A stretch of DNA of 64,000 nucleotides, taken from assembly GCF_003202155.1 (NCBI RefSeq), contig NZ_QFLI01000003.1, positions 186,001-250,000 on the forward strand, written 5' to 3'. The position numbers and the translations under genes are program-made. Source of the DNA: Marinifilum breve. Lineage in GTDB: Bacteria > Bacteroidota > Bacteroidia > Bacteroidales > Marinifilaceae. Below are positions 46,159 through 54,487 of this stretch, piece after piece; position 1 is the first letter of the stretch; every line of letters begins with the position of its first letter. The notes under the pieces are model-generated. The model was not told the origin of the DNA and did not search any database. It was given only the letters and a program-made list of their open reading frames with translations.

Positions 46159-47592
46159 TTAGAAATAAAGGTCGCGTTTGCCTTTCTTAACCAGCTCAAG
46201 ACGTTCTTCTAACTCTTCAACCTTTTGGATATCTTTTAGCTCTTTCTTCTTTAAATCAATTAGCTTGTATCCTTTTTCTTTCATTTCCGGAGTACCATAA
46301 TCCTCTAGATATTCAGCAAGAGTAAGAATTGCATTCTGTGTACAATACCTCTTGATAAACCCAGGAACAGAAAACTCCATAAAATGCTCACCTGTTCTTC
46401 CCTTACGATAACAAGCCGTACAGAATGAAGGCAAGTATTGTTTATCCAAAAGTTCATCAATTACCTCTCCAAGACTTCTGGTATCACCAATCTCAAATTG
46501 TTCATGATCTAACTTCTGTTCTTCTCTCGATTTTTCGGTATATCCTCCCAATTGGATATTGGTTCCCGCATCAATTTGTGATACCCCTAATCGGATTACT
46601 TCTTCACGAATTTCTTGAGTTTCTCGAGCAGTTAGAATCAAACCAGTATATGGAACCGCTAATCTCAAAATAGCTACCAAACGAATAAACTCTTCGTCGC
46701 TAACTTCGTACTTAGGATCAATTGTAGAATCTGAAGCTGCCTTAATTCTAGGGAACGAGATGGTGTGTGGTCCAACATTGTAGCATGCTTCGAAATGATT
46801 TACGTGACGAACCAAGCCCATTACATCAAATTTCCAATCGAAAAGTCCAAATAAGGCGCCAATTCCAACATCATCTATCAATGCCTCCTGTGCACGATCT
46901 AAACCAGTAAGTCTCCAATCAAAATCTGATTTTTTTCCACTAATGTGATATTTCGCGTAAGCTTCACGATTGTAGGTTTCCTGAAAAATTTGATAAGTTC
47001 CAATCCCAGCTTCTTTCACCTTCTTATAGCCTTCAATATCCAAAGGTGCCGCATTAATATTCACACGTCGGATTTCGCCATTACCCGATTTCACCGTATA
47101 AACCGTTTTTACGGAATCTGCAATAAAATCGGCATCATACATTGGATGTTCACCATACACCAATATTAGACGCTTCTGACCATTATCCTCCAAGGCTTTT
47201 ACATCACTAATAATCTGATCGTGTGAAAGCGTAGTTCTTTTTTGTTTTTTATTAGATGCTCTAAAACCACAATAAGTACAATTATTGGTACACTTGTTTC
47301 CAATGTATAAAGGAGCAAAAATCACAATTCTATCACCATATACTCTCTCCTTCAAAGTTCGAGCACCTTCTTTAATTTCCTCAATCAATTCAGGATCCTC
47401 TGTTTTCAAAAGTACTGCTGTCTCCTGTAAACTCAGTCGATTCTTATCAAGTGACTTTTTAATAATTCGACGAACATTTTCCTTAGAAGCGTCAGCTTCA
47501 TCAAGCATTTCCCAAATTTCAGATTCATCGATAAAAGGTTTCATCCTTTCATCTTTAATCCGATACTCTTGAGGTTTGTAGATCATTTTCAT
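46159..47592 (-). CDS. hydG: [FeFe]-hydrogenase maturase HydG (radical SAM)
   Basis: Radical SAM tyrosine lyase that makes the CO and cyanide ligands of the H-cluster. The 477-residue protein has the SAM cluster C101, C105, C108 (CTNNCTYC) and the C-terminal auxiliary cluster C391-x2-C394-x22-C417, both needed for full activity. GYKKVKEAGIGTYQIFQETYN and PRIKAASDS are further HydG motifs. It shares an operon with the TM1266-type gene downstream. A perfect-arm inverted repeat sits 20 bases upstream of its start codon. Confidence 0.95.
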   Translation of the reverse strand: MKMIYKPQEYRIKDERMKPFIDESEIWEMLDEADASKENVRRIIKKSLDKNRLSLQETAVLLKTEDPELIEEIKEGARTLKERVYGDRIVIFAPLYIGNKCTNNCTYCGFRASNKKQKRTTLSHDQIISDVKALEDNGQKRLILVYGEHPMYDADFIADSVKTVYTVKSGNGEIRRVNINAAPLDIEGYKKVKEAGIGTYQIFQETYNREAYAKYHISGKKSDFDWRLTGLDRAQEALIDDVGIGALFGLFDWKFDVMGLVRHVNHFEACYNVGPHTISFPRIKAASDSTIDPKYEVSDEEFIRLVAILRLAVPYTGLILTARETQEIREEVIRLGVSQIDAGTNIQLGGYTEKSREEQKLDHEQFEIGDTRSLGEVIDELLDKQYLPSFCTACYRKGRTGEHFMEFSVPGFIKRYCTQNAILTLAEYLEDYGTPEMKEKGYKLIDLKKKELKDIQKVEELEERLELVKKGKRDLYF

Positions 47593-47611
47593 GTTATTCG
47601 CTGTATATCTT

Positions 47612-47641
47612 CAACTCAAGTGCTAAACAACATTTGAGTTG
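47612..47641. promoter_or_regulatory. Inverted repeat upstream of hydG
   Basis: CAACTCAAGTG (47612-47622) and CATTTGAGTTG (47631-47641) form 11-base arms with one mismatch and an 8-base loop. It lies between a -7-like element TAATTTTG (47674-47667, minus strand) and the hydG start, so it would be in the leader. Confidence 0.55.
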
Positions 47642-47666
47642 TATAGTATTTTGTTAGTTTTCAGCA

Positions 47667-47674
47667 CAAAATTA
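47667..47674 (-). promoter_or_regulatory. -7 element of hydG
   Basis: TAATTTTG on the minus strand. The nearest TTTG (47702-47699) gives a 24-base spacer, longer than usual, so the promoter may need an activator. Confidence 0.4.
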
Positions 47675-47741
47675 ATCATTATTATTTTGAAATGATTACA
47701 AATTGGAGTTTGAGGTCCAAATTTTCTATTTAAATTTTTAA

Positions 47742-47778
47742 CACAAAAAAACCCTTGGCTTTTTCCAAGGGTTTCGAT
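47742..47778 (-). terminator. Terminator of the FadL-like/DUF4270 operon
   Basis: ACCCTTGG / CCAAGGGT with a loop of T residues and A residues on the left (T run on the minus strand), just after the stop of the outer-membrane protein. Confidence 0.78.
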
Positions 47779-47795
47779 TTAAATTTATCTAGCTT

Positions 47796-49058
47796 TTAAT
47801 GATATTTTCTCTTAATAAACCAGTTCTCGAACAAGTTCAATTCTATATTAATTTTTCCATAATCCTCTCTCACTAGATTATTGGCAGTTAAGCCCATTTG
47901 ACCAAATTCAAATGAAACATTAATCATTCCTTTTCCTCTTGCCAATGGCATGCCTACCCCAAAACTGAAACCTCTCGTTGTGATTCTCTCATCTCTTACT
48001 TTCATGTATCCAGTATCATAAAACGCTCCAAAACGATAAGTCAACTTCTTAAAAAATTTGGTTGCATAGCCATCATTTGCTTCATATATGGTTGCAAGTG
48101 AAAACTTATTACGATCAACTAACTGATTTTCTTTCTCGAATTTTTTCGTTTCACTCCATCTTTCTAATAAATAATCAGCTCCAAACCAAAGCTGTTTTCC
48201 TTTATTAACACCTAAAGAAAGACCATAAATCTCCGGAACTTCATATCTTCCATGACGCGTATCATTATAACTAATTGTCCCTAAATTCACCACTTCAACT
48301 TCTCTCTTGGCTCTAATTCCAATTTTTGGTTGATATTTCATCCCAAGAACAATAGAGTTATCTATAAAGTTGAATTGATATTGCGCACCAACATTAAAAT
48401 TTAATCCCGACGAGATTAACTTTGAAGTATTTAAATAAGTCGAAGCAGATCCACCTTGTGGAAGAATGGACTCGTCTCGGCTATTATTTCCAAATATATA
48501 AATCCCATTTACACCCAAAGATAAATTCTTCGTTACCCTAAATCCATTTGACAAAATCAATTGGTTTAGTCCACCAGTTCCTGTTAAAGAACGAACAACA
48601 TAGTCTGTTCCTCCTTCAATAAATTCAATATTAGTAATGTCGTATCCCAAACTTGTATATGGAGCTAAAGAAACTGCCACACCATAACCAGGTGCTGCTT
48701 TAAAACCAAATGCTAATTTAGAAAAGTTTAAATCATTAAACGTATCATCATCATTCCCTTGTTTTAACCTACTAAATTTAGCACTCATTCCAAATTGGAA
48801 TATAAACTTCAAGCTATCCAATTGAGAAAGTGCCGCTGGATTGTTTATATTCAAAACACTACCATTACTATATGACAAACTTGCCATACCAGTAGGATTT
48901 GCAATATCGTGAGTCATCAACTCTCCATAGCCATAATAAGAATATGGGGAACTTGTATTATTTTGTGCTGTCAGATTAGAAGAGATCAAAATTAATCCCA
49001 TTACTGACAAAAAGCAGAATTTACCAATAGATTTTAAGCTTTTCATTAATCTAGCCAT
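47796..49058 (-). CDS. Outer-membrane beta-barrel protein (OmpP1/FadL-like)
   Basis: 420-residue exported protein. After a signal peptide (ending LTAQ) the SSPYSYYGYGEL segment is typical of Bacteroidota outer-membrane proteins of the OmpP1/FadL-like group. The sequence alternates beta-strands and ends in an aromatic-rich strand. It lies 33 bases after DUF4270, in one operon with it. Substrate or role is unknown; the pair may be concerned with the cell surface. Confidence 0.6.
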   Translation of the reverse strand: MARLMKSLKSIGKFCFLSVMGLILISSNLTAQNNTSSPYSYYGYGELMTHDIANPTGMASLSYSNGSVLNINNPAALSQLDSLKFIFQFGMSAKFSRLKQGNDDDTFNDLNFSKLAFGFKAAPGYGVAVSLAPYTSLGYDITNIEFIEGGTDYVVRSLTGTGGLNQLILSNGFRVTKNLSLGVNGIYIFGNNSRDESILPQGGSASTYLNTSKLISSGLNFNVGAQYQFNFIDNSIVLGMKYQPKIGIRAKREVEVVNLGTISYNDTRHGRYEVPEIYGLSLGVNKGKQLWFGADYLLERWSETKKFEKENQLVDRNKFSLATIYEANDGYATKFFKKLTYRFGAFYDTGYMKVRDERITTRGFSFGVGMPLARGKGMINVSFEFGQMGLTANNLVREDYGKINIELNLFENWFIKRKYH

Positions 49059-49091
49059 ATATTTTGTAAATATTTTTCTTAACTCTCCCTA

Positions 49092-50573
49092 TTATCGCTG
49101 AATTACGTATGTTACCTTTAATTTCATCCTATAATCAGAATCTGGATCATCCTCAATAATTAGACGATCATAGGTATTTCCTACAACCTCCCTCTGAATC
49201 CCAATCAAAATAGCATCCTCGTATTCTTTTCCACTCACAACTACACTATTCACATAAGAAGTTAAATCAACAGAATAAAACGTTTCGTCCTTATTTTGAA
49301 GATTATCATTTACCCTAAAGGCTATAGCTGTATTGTTAACTCCAGGAATAAACGATCGAAACTCATTATCTTCATTTGTATTATATAGGATCAAACTAGT
49401 TAATCTAGAAAATTTGTCAGCTGTAGGCAAAGGGAATAATTCATCGTCAAAACTATCATTTTTTGGATACATTATCAGTTCTGCCTTTAAAACCCCTCCG
49501 GCTATTCCTAATCTTTTTAAGTTTTCTATATAGGGAATATTTATTTTAGTATACAAACCAACACCGCCTTGAATAAATGTTAAATGATCAGTCTGTTCAG
49601 AATCCAATTCATCCTCTTGTTTGATTAAACGATCTAAGCCTTGCGGTGTACTTGAACGATCAGAGGAATAATTTGTAAAACTCTTTTGTTCGTCTGGTCC
49701 ATCTGCTACAATTTGAAAATCATGAAATTTTTGCTTACCTGCATCTTCGTAATCTGTTTCATGATAATACAGCCTTAATTTCAATTTTCCTTCACCAATT
49801 GGAGCTTGCCACATAACCGTATTTTCATCTCCTGGTCTAATAACCAAACCTTTTATGAACTTATGCCATTGGTTCACATTATTAAATATTTCACTTTCGG
49901 TATTTACCGAGTCTACAATTTCTTTACCCAATGCAATTGCATCTGCATTTTCCATTTTTATGAAGATACCTTTACCATAGTACTTTTCACTATAATCTAT
50001 CTCCCCTTCTGCTCCATGATTATCTATAACCTGATTATATTTAGACTGCTTAACTGGCTTAAGAAAAAACTCTGTATCCAGAAGTGGATTTTCATTATAA
50101 TCAAATTTAGAATGAGCATAATATGCCAACTCGTTATCAGGCAATTCTATTTCCTCTGACAATTGATTAATTATTATTCTCTGCGGTTGTAATGTATCCC
50201 CAAAATATAGTGTATCTGGGTATGCCATAAACACCAATGAATCAAACTCTATGTTAATATCAGCCCCTTCGCTACTTGTTGGTTTTTTAAATCCACCGCT
50301 AAAATCAAGCACACCATAAAACTCTGTTTTTACATCTCCCAAGAATTCATCCTGATATCTTCCCAAAATAGATTTTTTAAAGCCTGAAGTAACCAAAGAA
50401 TCCATGATTACAGTTGAGCTTTTTATCGTGAGCGAATCGATAAGAACAACTTCCGAGTTTTCATCAATTAAATTGTCTCCGATTTTATGTTCTTCAAAAT
50501 TGTTTGAGTTACAACTAATAAATAAACTTAGTGCTAACAGCAATAAAAGTACATGGTTTGTTCTCATTCTCAT
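49092..50573 (-). CDS. DUF4270-like lipoprotein
   Basis: 493-residue lipoprotein. The signal peptide ends in the lipobox LFISC and is followed by the DUF4270 layout: a Ser/Asp-rich opening (LIDENSEVVLIDSLTIKSSTV), a beta-rich body with repeated DSLVFMAYPDTLYFGDT and GVLKAELIMYP strands, and a C-terminal YRMKLKVTYVIQR strand. Function is unknown in the family. The 5' end is divergent from the kelch lipoprotein; both have TATATTTG-like -7 elements. Confidence 0.72.
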   Translation of the reverse strand: MRMRTNHVLLLLLALSLFISCNSNNFEEHKIGDNLIDENSEVVLIDSLTIKSSTVIMDSLVTSGFKKSILGRYQDEFLGDVKTEFYGVLDFSGGFKKPTSSEGADINIEFDSLVFMAYPDTLYFGDTLQPQRIIINQLSEEIELPDNELAYYAHSKFDYNENPLLDTEFFLKPVKQSKYNQVIDNHGAEGEIDYSEKYYGKGIFIKMENADAIALGKEIVDSVNTESEIFNNVNQWHKFIKGLVIRPGDENTVMWQAPIGEGKLKLRLYYHETDYEDAGKQKFHDFQIVADGPDEQKSFTNYSSDRSSTPQGLDRLIKQEDELDSEQTDHLTFIQGGVGLYTKINIPYIENLKRLGIAGGVLKAELIMYPKNDSFDDELFPLPTADKFSRLTSLILYNTNEDNEFRSFIPGVNNTAIAFRVNDNLQNKDETFYSVDLTSYVNSVVVSGKEYEDAILIGIQREVVGNTYDRLIIEDDPDSDYRMKLKVTYVIQR

Positions 50574-50659
50574 AATTTAAAATACGAATCATATAACCTA
50601 AGGAGCTAACACCAACTTATGATTAATTGCTAACCTTTGTCATATTTTTGGATAACGCA

Positions 50660-50667
50660 CAAATATA
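50660..50667 (-). promoter_or_regulatory. -7 element of the DUF4270 gene
   Basis: TATATTTG on the minus strand (50667-50660), 87 bases before the start codon. The same octamer occurs on the plus strand for the divergent gene. Confidence 0.45.
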
Positions 50668-50767
50668 AATAAAATATTGACACTATCGAATTTATTCTTT
50701 AATTGGTAAAATTTGTTAAATACCGCTTATTTTTACTGTCTAAAAATGAACTTATGGATTTTTATTT

Positions 50768-50775
50768 TATATTTG
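50768..50775 (+). promoter_or_regulatory. -7 element of the kelch lipoprotein gene
   Basis: TATATTTG on the plus strand, 71 bases before the start codon. The two divergent genes share an identical -7 octamer. Confidence 0.45.
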
Positions 50776-50845
50776 TCGTCTACATAATATAGGATGTTTT
50801 AAACACTAGTAAGAAATTAAAAATTAATTGATAAAATCATAACAA

Positions 50846-51856
50846 ATGAAACAACGACTATTAATAGTATTATTTGCATTATCTCTATTTTTTACCAGCT
50901 GTGGTAGCGATAATGATTTAGTGGGTAACTGGATTAAAAGTTCTTCATTTGAAGGACGTGCTAGAAGCGGTGCTGTAAGCTTTGTAATTGGTGATTACGC
51001 TTATGTTGGTACAGGTTATGATGGAAAGGACGTATTAAAGACATTTTACAAGTACAGCCTTCAAGATGGTTGGAGCAAAGTTCAGAATGATTTCCCTGGT
51101 GTAGCAAGAAGAGAAGCTGTAGCTTTTGAGGCTAATGGAAAAGTATATGTTGGTTTAGGAGTGGATGATGATGATGAAAGATTAAGCGATTTCTTCGAAT
51201 TTGACCCAACTACAGATACTTGGAATTCAACTGCAATTGATATGACGGGAGGCCCATCAGCTAGACAAGGTGCCATTGCTTTTTCAATTAATGGTGTTGG
51301 ATACGTTGGTACAGGTTATGGTTTTCAGGAAGGTGAAGACCGTACGCGTTTGAAAGATTTCTACAAATACGATGGAAATTGGACAAAAATAGCATTTGAT
51401 GGTGAAAAATCTAGAAACTCTACTGCTTTTGTAATCGATGACAAAGCATACATTGTTTCAGGAGAAAACAGCTTAAAATATGTTTGGGAATACGATCCTG
51501 CAAAAGTGACCAATACATTTAATGGATGGACAAGAAAAGAAGATCTAGATGATGATAACCGTTGGGAAGATGTACAACGATCACAAGCTGTTTCTTTTGT
51601 AATTAATGGTAAAGGATATATCGCAACTGGTATAAGTTCTGGTTTGAAAAGAGACGTTTGGGAATATGATCCAACCAGAGATGAGTGGGATGAAAAAACA
51701 GAACTTGAAAGCCCAGAAGTTCAAGCAAGAATGGATGCTGTTGCATTTACCTTAAACAACAGAGGTTTTGTTACTACAGGAAGCACATCAGGTTTTTACT
51801 TTGATGACATGTGGGAATTCAACCCAACAATGGATGAAGACGATAAGGATAACTAG
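50846..51856 (+). CDS. Kelch-repeat lipoprotein
   Basis: 336-residue lipoprotein with a signal peptide ending in LFFTSC. The rest is six kelch-type repeats (e.g. YVGTGYDGKD ... FYKYSLQDGW, GVGYVGTGY, WEYDPTRDEW) forming a beta-propeller. Kelch propellers bind partners or carbohydrates; here neither is known. It is divergent from the DUF4270 operon with which it may be co-regulated. Ends in an acidic tail (DEDDKDN). Confidence 0.85.
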   Translation: MKQRLLIVLFALSLFFTSCGSDNDLVGNWIKSSSFEGRARSGAVSFVIGDYAYVGTGYDGKDVLKTFYKYSLQDGWSKVQNDFPGVARREAVAFEANGKVYVGLGVDDDDERLSDFFEFDPTTDTWNSTAIDMTGGPSARQGAIAFSINGVGYVGTGYGFQEGEDRTRLKDFYKYDGNWTKIAFDGEKSRNSTAFVIDDKAYIVSGENSLKYVWEYDPAKVTNTFNGWTRKEDLDDDNRWEDVQRSQAVSFVINGKGYIATGISSGLKRDVWEYDPTRDEWDEKTELESPEVQARMDAVAFTLNNRGFVTTGSTSGFYFDDMWEFNPTMDEDDKDN

Positions 51857-51873
51857 AAATTAATCTTATAATC

Positions 51874-51910
51874 TCAAAAGCCGTTTCAAATTTGAAACGG
51901 CTTTTTTTAC
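51874..51910 (+). terminator. Terminator of the kelch gene
   Basis: AAAAGCCGTTTCAAA / TTTGAAACGGCTTTT followed by T residues. Confidence 0.88.
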
Positions 51911-52110
51911 ACCTTATAATTCCAAATAATCTTTGAAAGGCATTATCATTTTTCCTTATATAGTTTAAGCAACTGTATCTTTATAAAAGATCCTTCAATA
52001 GGAAATATTCCGATCTCTTAAAACAGATAATACGAAAGAAATATTCTATAAATTCATATTACATCATCATATATTTAACAAGTTTTAACTTTTACTTGTT
52101 AATAAACGTT

Positions 52111-52147
52111 AACAAAAAAACCTCCGACCCAAGGCCGGAGGTTTTAG
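52111..52147 (-). terminator. Terminator of the hydrogenase operon
   Basis: AACCTCCG / CGGAGGTT around ACCCAAGGC, with a run of A residues on the left (T run on the minus strand). Confidence 0.83.
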
Positions 52148-52166
52148 GATATATTAATTCAGTAAT

Positions 52167-52646
52167 TTACGATTGATACTCTTTGATGATATCTGCTACA
52201 TCACCAGCAGCAACACGTCCGTAAACGCGCTCACCAATGGTAACAACAGGTGCCAAACCACAAGCTCCTACACAACGAAGGCAGCTAATAGAGAATTTAC
52301 CATCCTCTGTAGTTTCACCAACAGGAACATCTAATAAACGTTTAAACTCTTCCAATACTTTCTCAGCACCTCTTACATAACAAGCGGTTCCCATACAAAT
52401 AGAAATTGGGAATTCTCCTTTTGGTACCATAGAGAAGAATGAATAGAATGTTACAACACCATAAACGTGAGCAACGGAAACGTTTAATTCACGAGCAATG
52501 ATTTCCTGAACCTCTGCAGGCAGGTAACCAAATGTCTCTTGAGCCTTGTGAAGTACATTAATCAACTCGGCTCCATCATTATCAAATGATTTGCAAATCT
52601 CCACAAGTGTATCAACTTTGGATTTTGCTAATTTAATTTTTGCCAT
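52167..52646 (-). CDS. hydC: HydC / NuoE-like [2Fe-2S] subunit of the bifurcating hydrogenase
   Basis: 159-residue thioredoxin-fold [2Fe-2S] subunit, homologous to NuoE and to HndA/HymA. The cluster ligands are C-x4-C (CMGTAC) and C-x3-C (CLRCVGAC). It carries electrons between the HydB flavin and the rest of the complex. It is the last gene of the ten-gene hydrogenase operon. A good Shine-Dalgarno AAGGAG lies about 8 bases before its start. Confidence 0.9.
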   Translation of the reverse strand: MAKIKLAKSKVDTLVEICKSFDNDGAELINVLHKAQETFGYLPAEVQEIIARELNVSVAHVYGVVTFYSFFSMVPKGEFPISICMGTACYVRGAEKVLEEFKRLLDVPVGETTEDGKFSISCLRCVGACGLAPVVTIGERVYGRVAAGDVADIIKEYQS

Positions 52647-52701
52647 AATATAAACTCCTTATATTAGTTGGATTTTAAAAATCCAGATGGTTCAAAATAA
52701 T

Positions 52702-54474
52702 TTATTCAATCTCTATTTCGTTACTCTTATCGAAATAATGAGTATGTAACAATTTATGAGACAATTCACTACATGGCTTACCTAAGAACTCTTCATACAA
52801 TTTAATAATGTATGGGTTCTCATGCGATTTACGGATTGCCTTACCTTCATCTTCACGATAAAGAGCAGCTGCACGTTTCTTCAATATTGAAGAATCGCCA
52901 TGGTGCAATGGCTGACCACCACCACCAATACAACCACCTGGACAAGCCATAATTTCGATTGCATGATATTCTGATTTACCATCACGGATATCTTCAAGAA
53001 GTTTACGAGCGTTACCTAGACCGTGAGCAATACCAATATTAATTGGAAGACCATCGAAATCTACAGTTGCGCTACGGATCCCCTCCATACCACGTAAAGC
53101 TTCAAAATCAACTTTCTCAAGAGTTTTACCAGTGTATACTTCATAAGCAGTACGAGCTGCAGCTTCTATTACACCACCAGTAGCACCAAAAATAACACCA
53201 GCACCAGTTGACTCACCAAGAGGATTATCGAAGTCCTCATCAGCCATAATGCTAAGATCCATGTTAGCCTGCTTGATCAAGTTCGCCAACTCACGAGTCG
53301 AGATAGAATAGTTTACATCTGGATCTCCATCAACCTTGAACTCATCACGCTGACACTCATATTTCTTAGCCAAACAAGGCATGATTGAAACAACGATCAT
53401 ATCCTCACGCTTGATACCCATTTGCTTCGCCAAATAGTTCTTAGCAATAGGACCAAACATTTGCTGAGGAGAACGAGCGGTAGAAGGAATATCCTTCATA
53501 TCAGGGAAATGATGCTCGAAGAAGTTGACCCAACCTGGACAACAAGAAGTCAGGATAGGAAGCTTCACATCCTTATCTCCATCAAGGTGCTTTTGCAAAC
53601 GCTCAAGCAACTCAGTACCTTCCTCCATAATTGTAAGATCGGCAGCGAAATCAGTATCGAATACTTTATCGAAACCTAACTGACGAAGAGCTGAAACCAT
53701 TTTACCGGTAACCAACGTACCAGCTTCCATTCCAAATTCTTCACCCAATGCAGCACGAACAGCAGGAGCCGTTTGAACAACAACAGTTTTCTTAGGATCA
53801 GCAAGATCTCTAATCAACTGATTGGTGTGATCTTTTTCAGTTAATGCACCAGTAGGACATACAGCCACACACTGCCCACAGTAAGTACAAGTAGATTTCT
53901 CCAAATCCATTTCGAAAGCTGGAGCTACTACAGACTCAAAACCTCTGTTCACAGCAGAAAGAGCACCTACTGTTTGTACGTCGTTACACATTGTTTCACA
54001 ACGACGACACATGATACACTTATCCATATCACGGATAATAGATGGAGAGTAATCTACCTTATATGTTGACTGCTCACCTTTGTAGTGTAATTCACGAACA
54101 CCGAACTGATGTGCCATAGTTTGTAAATCACAGTTACCTGATTTAGCACAAACCAAACAATCGAATGGGTGATCAGAAAGCATCAACTCCATTACAGTTT
54201 TACGAGCATTTAATACTCTCATATTGTGAGTGTGAATGACCATTCCTTCCTCACACTTTGAGTTACAAGAAGGCGCTAAATTACGACGTCCTTCTACCTC
54301 AACAACACAAATTCGACATCCGCCAGGCTTGTGTTCAATGCCCATATCACCTAAGTGCATATAACAAAGCGTTGGAATTTCAATTCCTAACTGCTTTGCA
54401 GCTTCAAAAATAGTAGTTCCCTGAGGTACCTCTATTTGCTTATTATCAATGGTTAATTTGATCATTTTTTCCAT
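52702..54474 (-). CDS. hydA: HydA, catalytic subunit of an electron-bifurcating [FeFe]-hydrogenase
   Basis: Catalytic [FeFe]-hydrogenase, 590 residues. In order: [2Fe-2S] domain (C37, C53, C56, C70), His-coordinated cluster (H102, C106, C109, C115), two [4Fe-4S] clusters (C153, C156, C159, C163; C196, C199, C202, C206) and the H-cluster domain with all catalytic residues: proton-relay C311, ligands C312 (TSCCPGW), C367 (MPCLAKK), C511 and C515 (ACPGGC). This layout matches the group A3 subunit that reduces or oxidises ferredoxin and NADH together. The start at 54474 has AAGGAGG 8 bases upstream; longer frames would overlap hydB. Needs HydE, HydF and HydG for maturation; HydF is not in the window. 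Confidence 0.95.
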   Translation of the reverse strand: MEKMIKLTIDNKQIEVPQGTTIFEAAKQLGIEIPTLCYMHLGDMGIEHKPGGCRICVVEVEGRRNLAPSCNSKCEEGMVIHTHNMRVLNARKTVMELMLSDHPFDCLVCAKSGNCDLQTMAHQFGVRELHYKGEQSTYKVDYSPSIIRDMDKCIMCRRCETMCNDVQTVGALSAVNRGFESVVAPAFEMDLEKSTCTYCGQCVAVCPTGALTEKDHTNQLIRDLADPKKTVVVQTAPAVRAALGEEFGMEAGTLVTGKMVSALRQLGFDKVFDTDFAADLTIMEEGTELLERLQKHLDGDKDVKLPILTSCCPGWVNFFEHHFPDMKDIPSTARSPQQMFGPIAKNYLAKQMGIKREDMIVVSIMPCLAKKYECQRDEFKVDGDPDVNYSISTRELANLIKQANMDLSIMADEDFDNPLGESTGAGVIFGATGGVIEAAARTAYEVYTGKTLEKVDFEALRGMEGIRSATVDFDGLPINIGIAHGLGNARKLLEDIRDGKSEYHAIEIMACPGGCIGGGGQPLHHGDSSILKKRAAALYREDEGKAIRKSHENPYIIKLYEEFLGKPCSELSHKLLHTHYFDKSNEIEIE

Positions 54475-54487
54475 TTTAAGATCCTCC

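Larger units (their letters stand above)
51857..52166. other. Intergenic region between two terminators
   Basis: 310 bases with the kelch gene terminator on the left and the hydrogenase operon terminator on the right. No other feature is supported. Confidence 0.6.
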
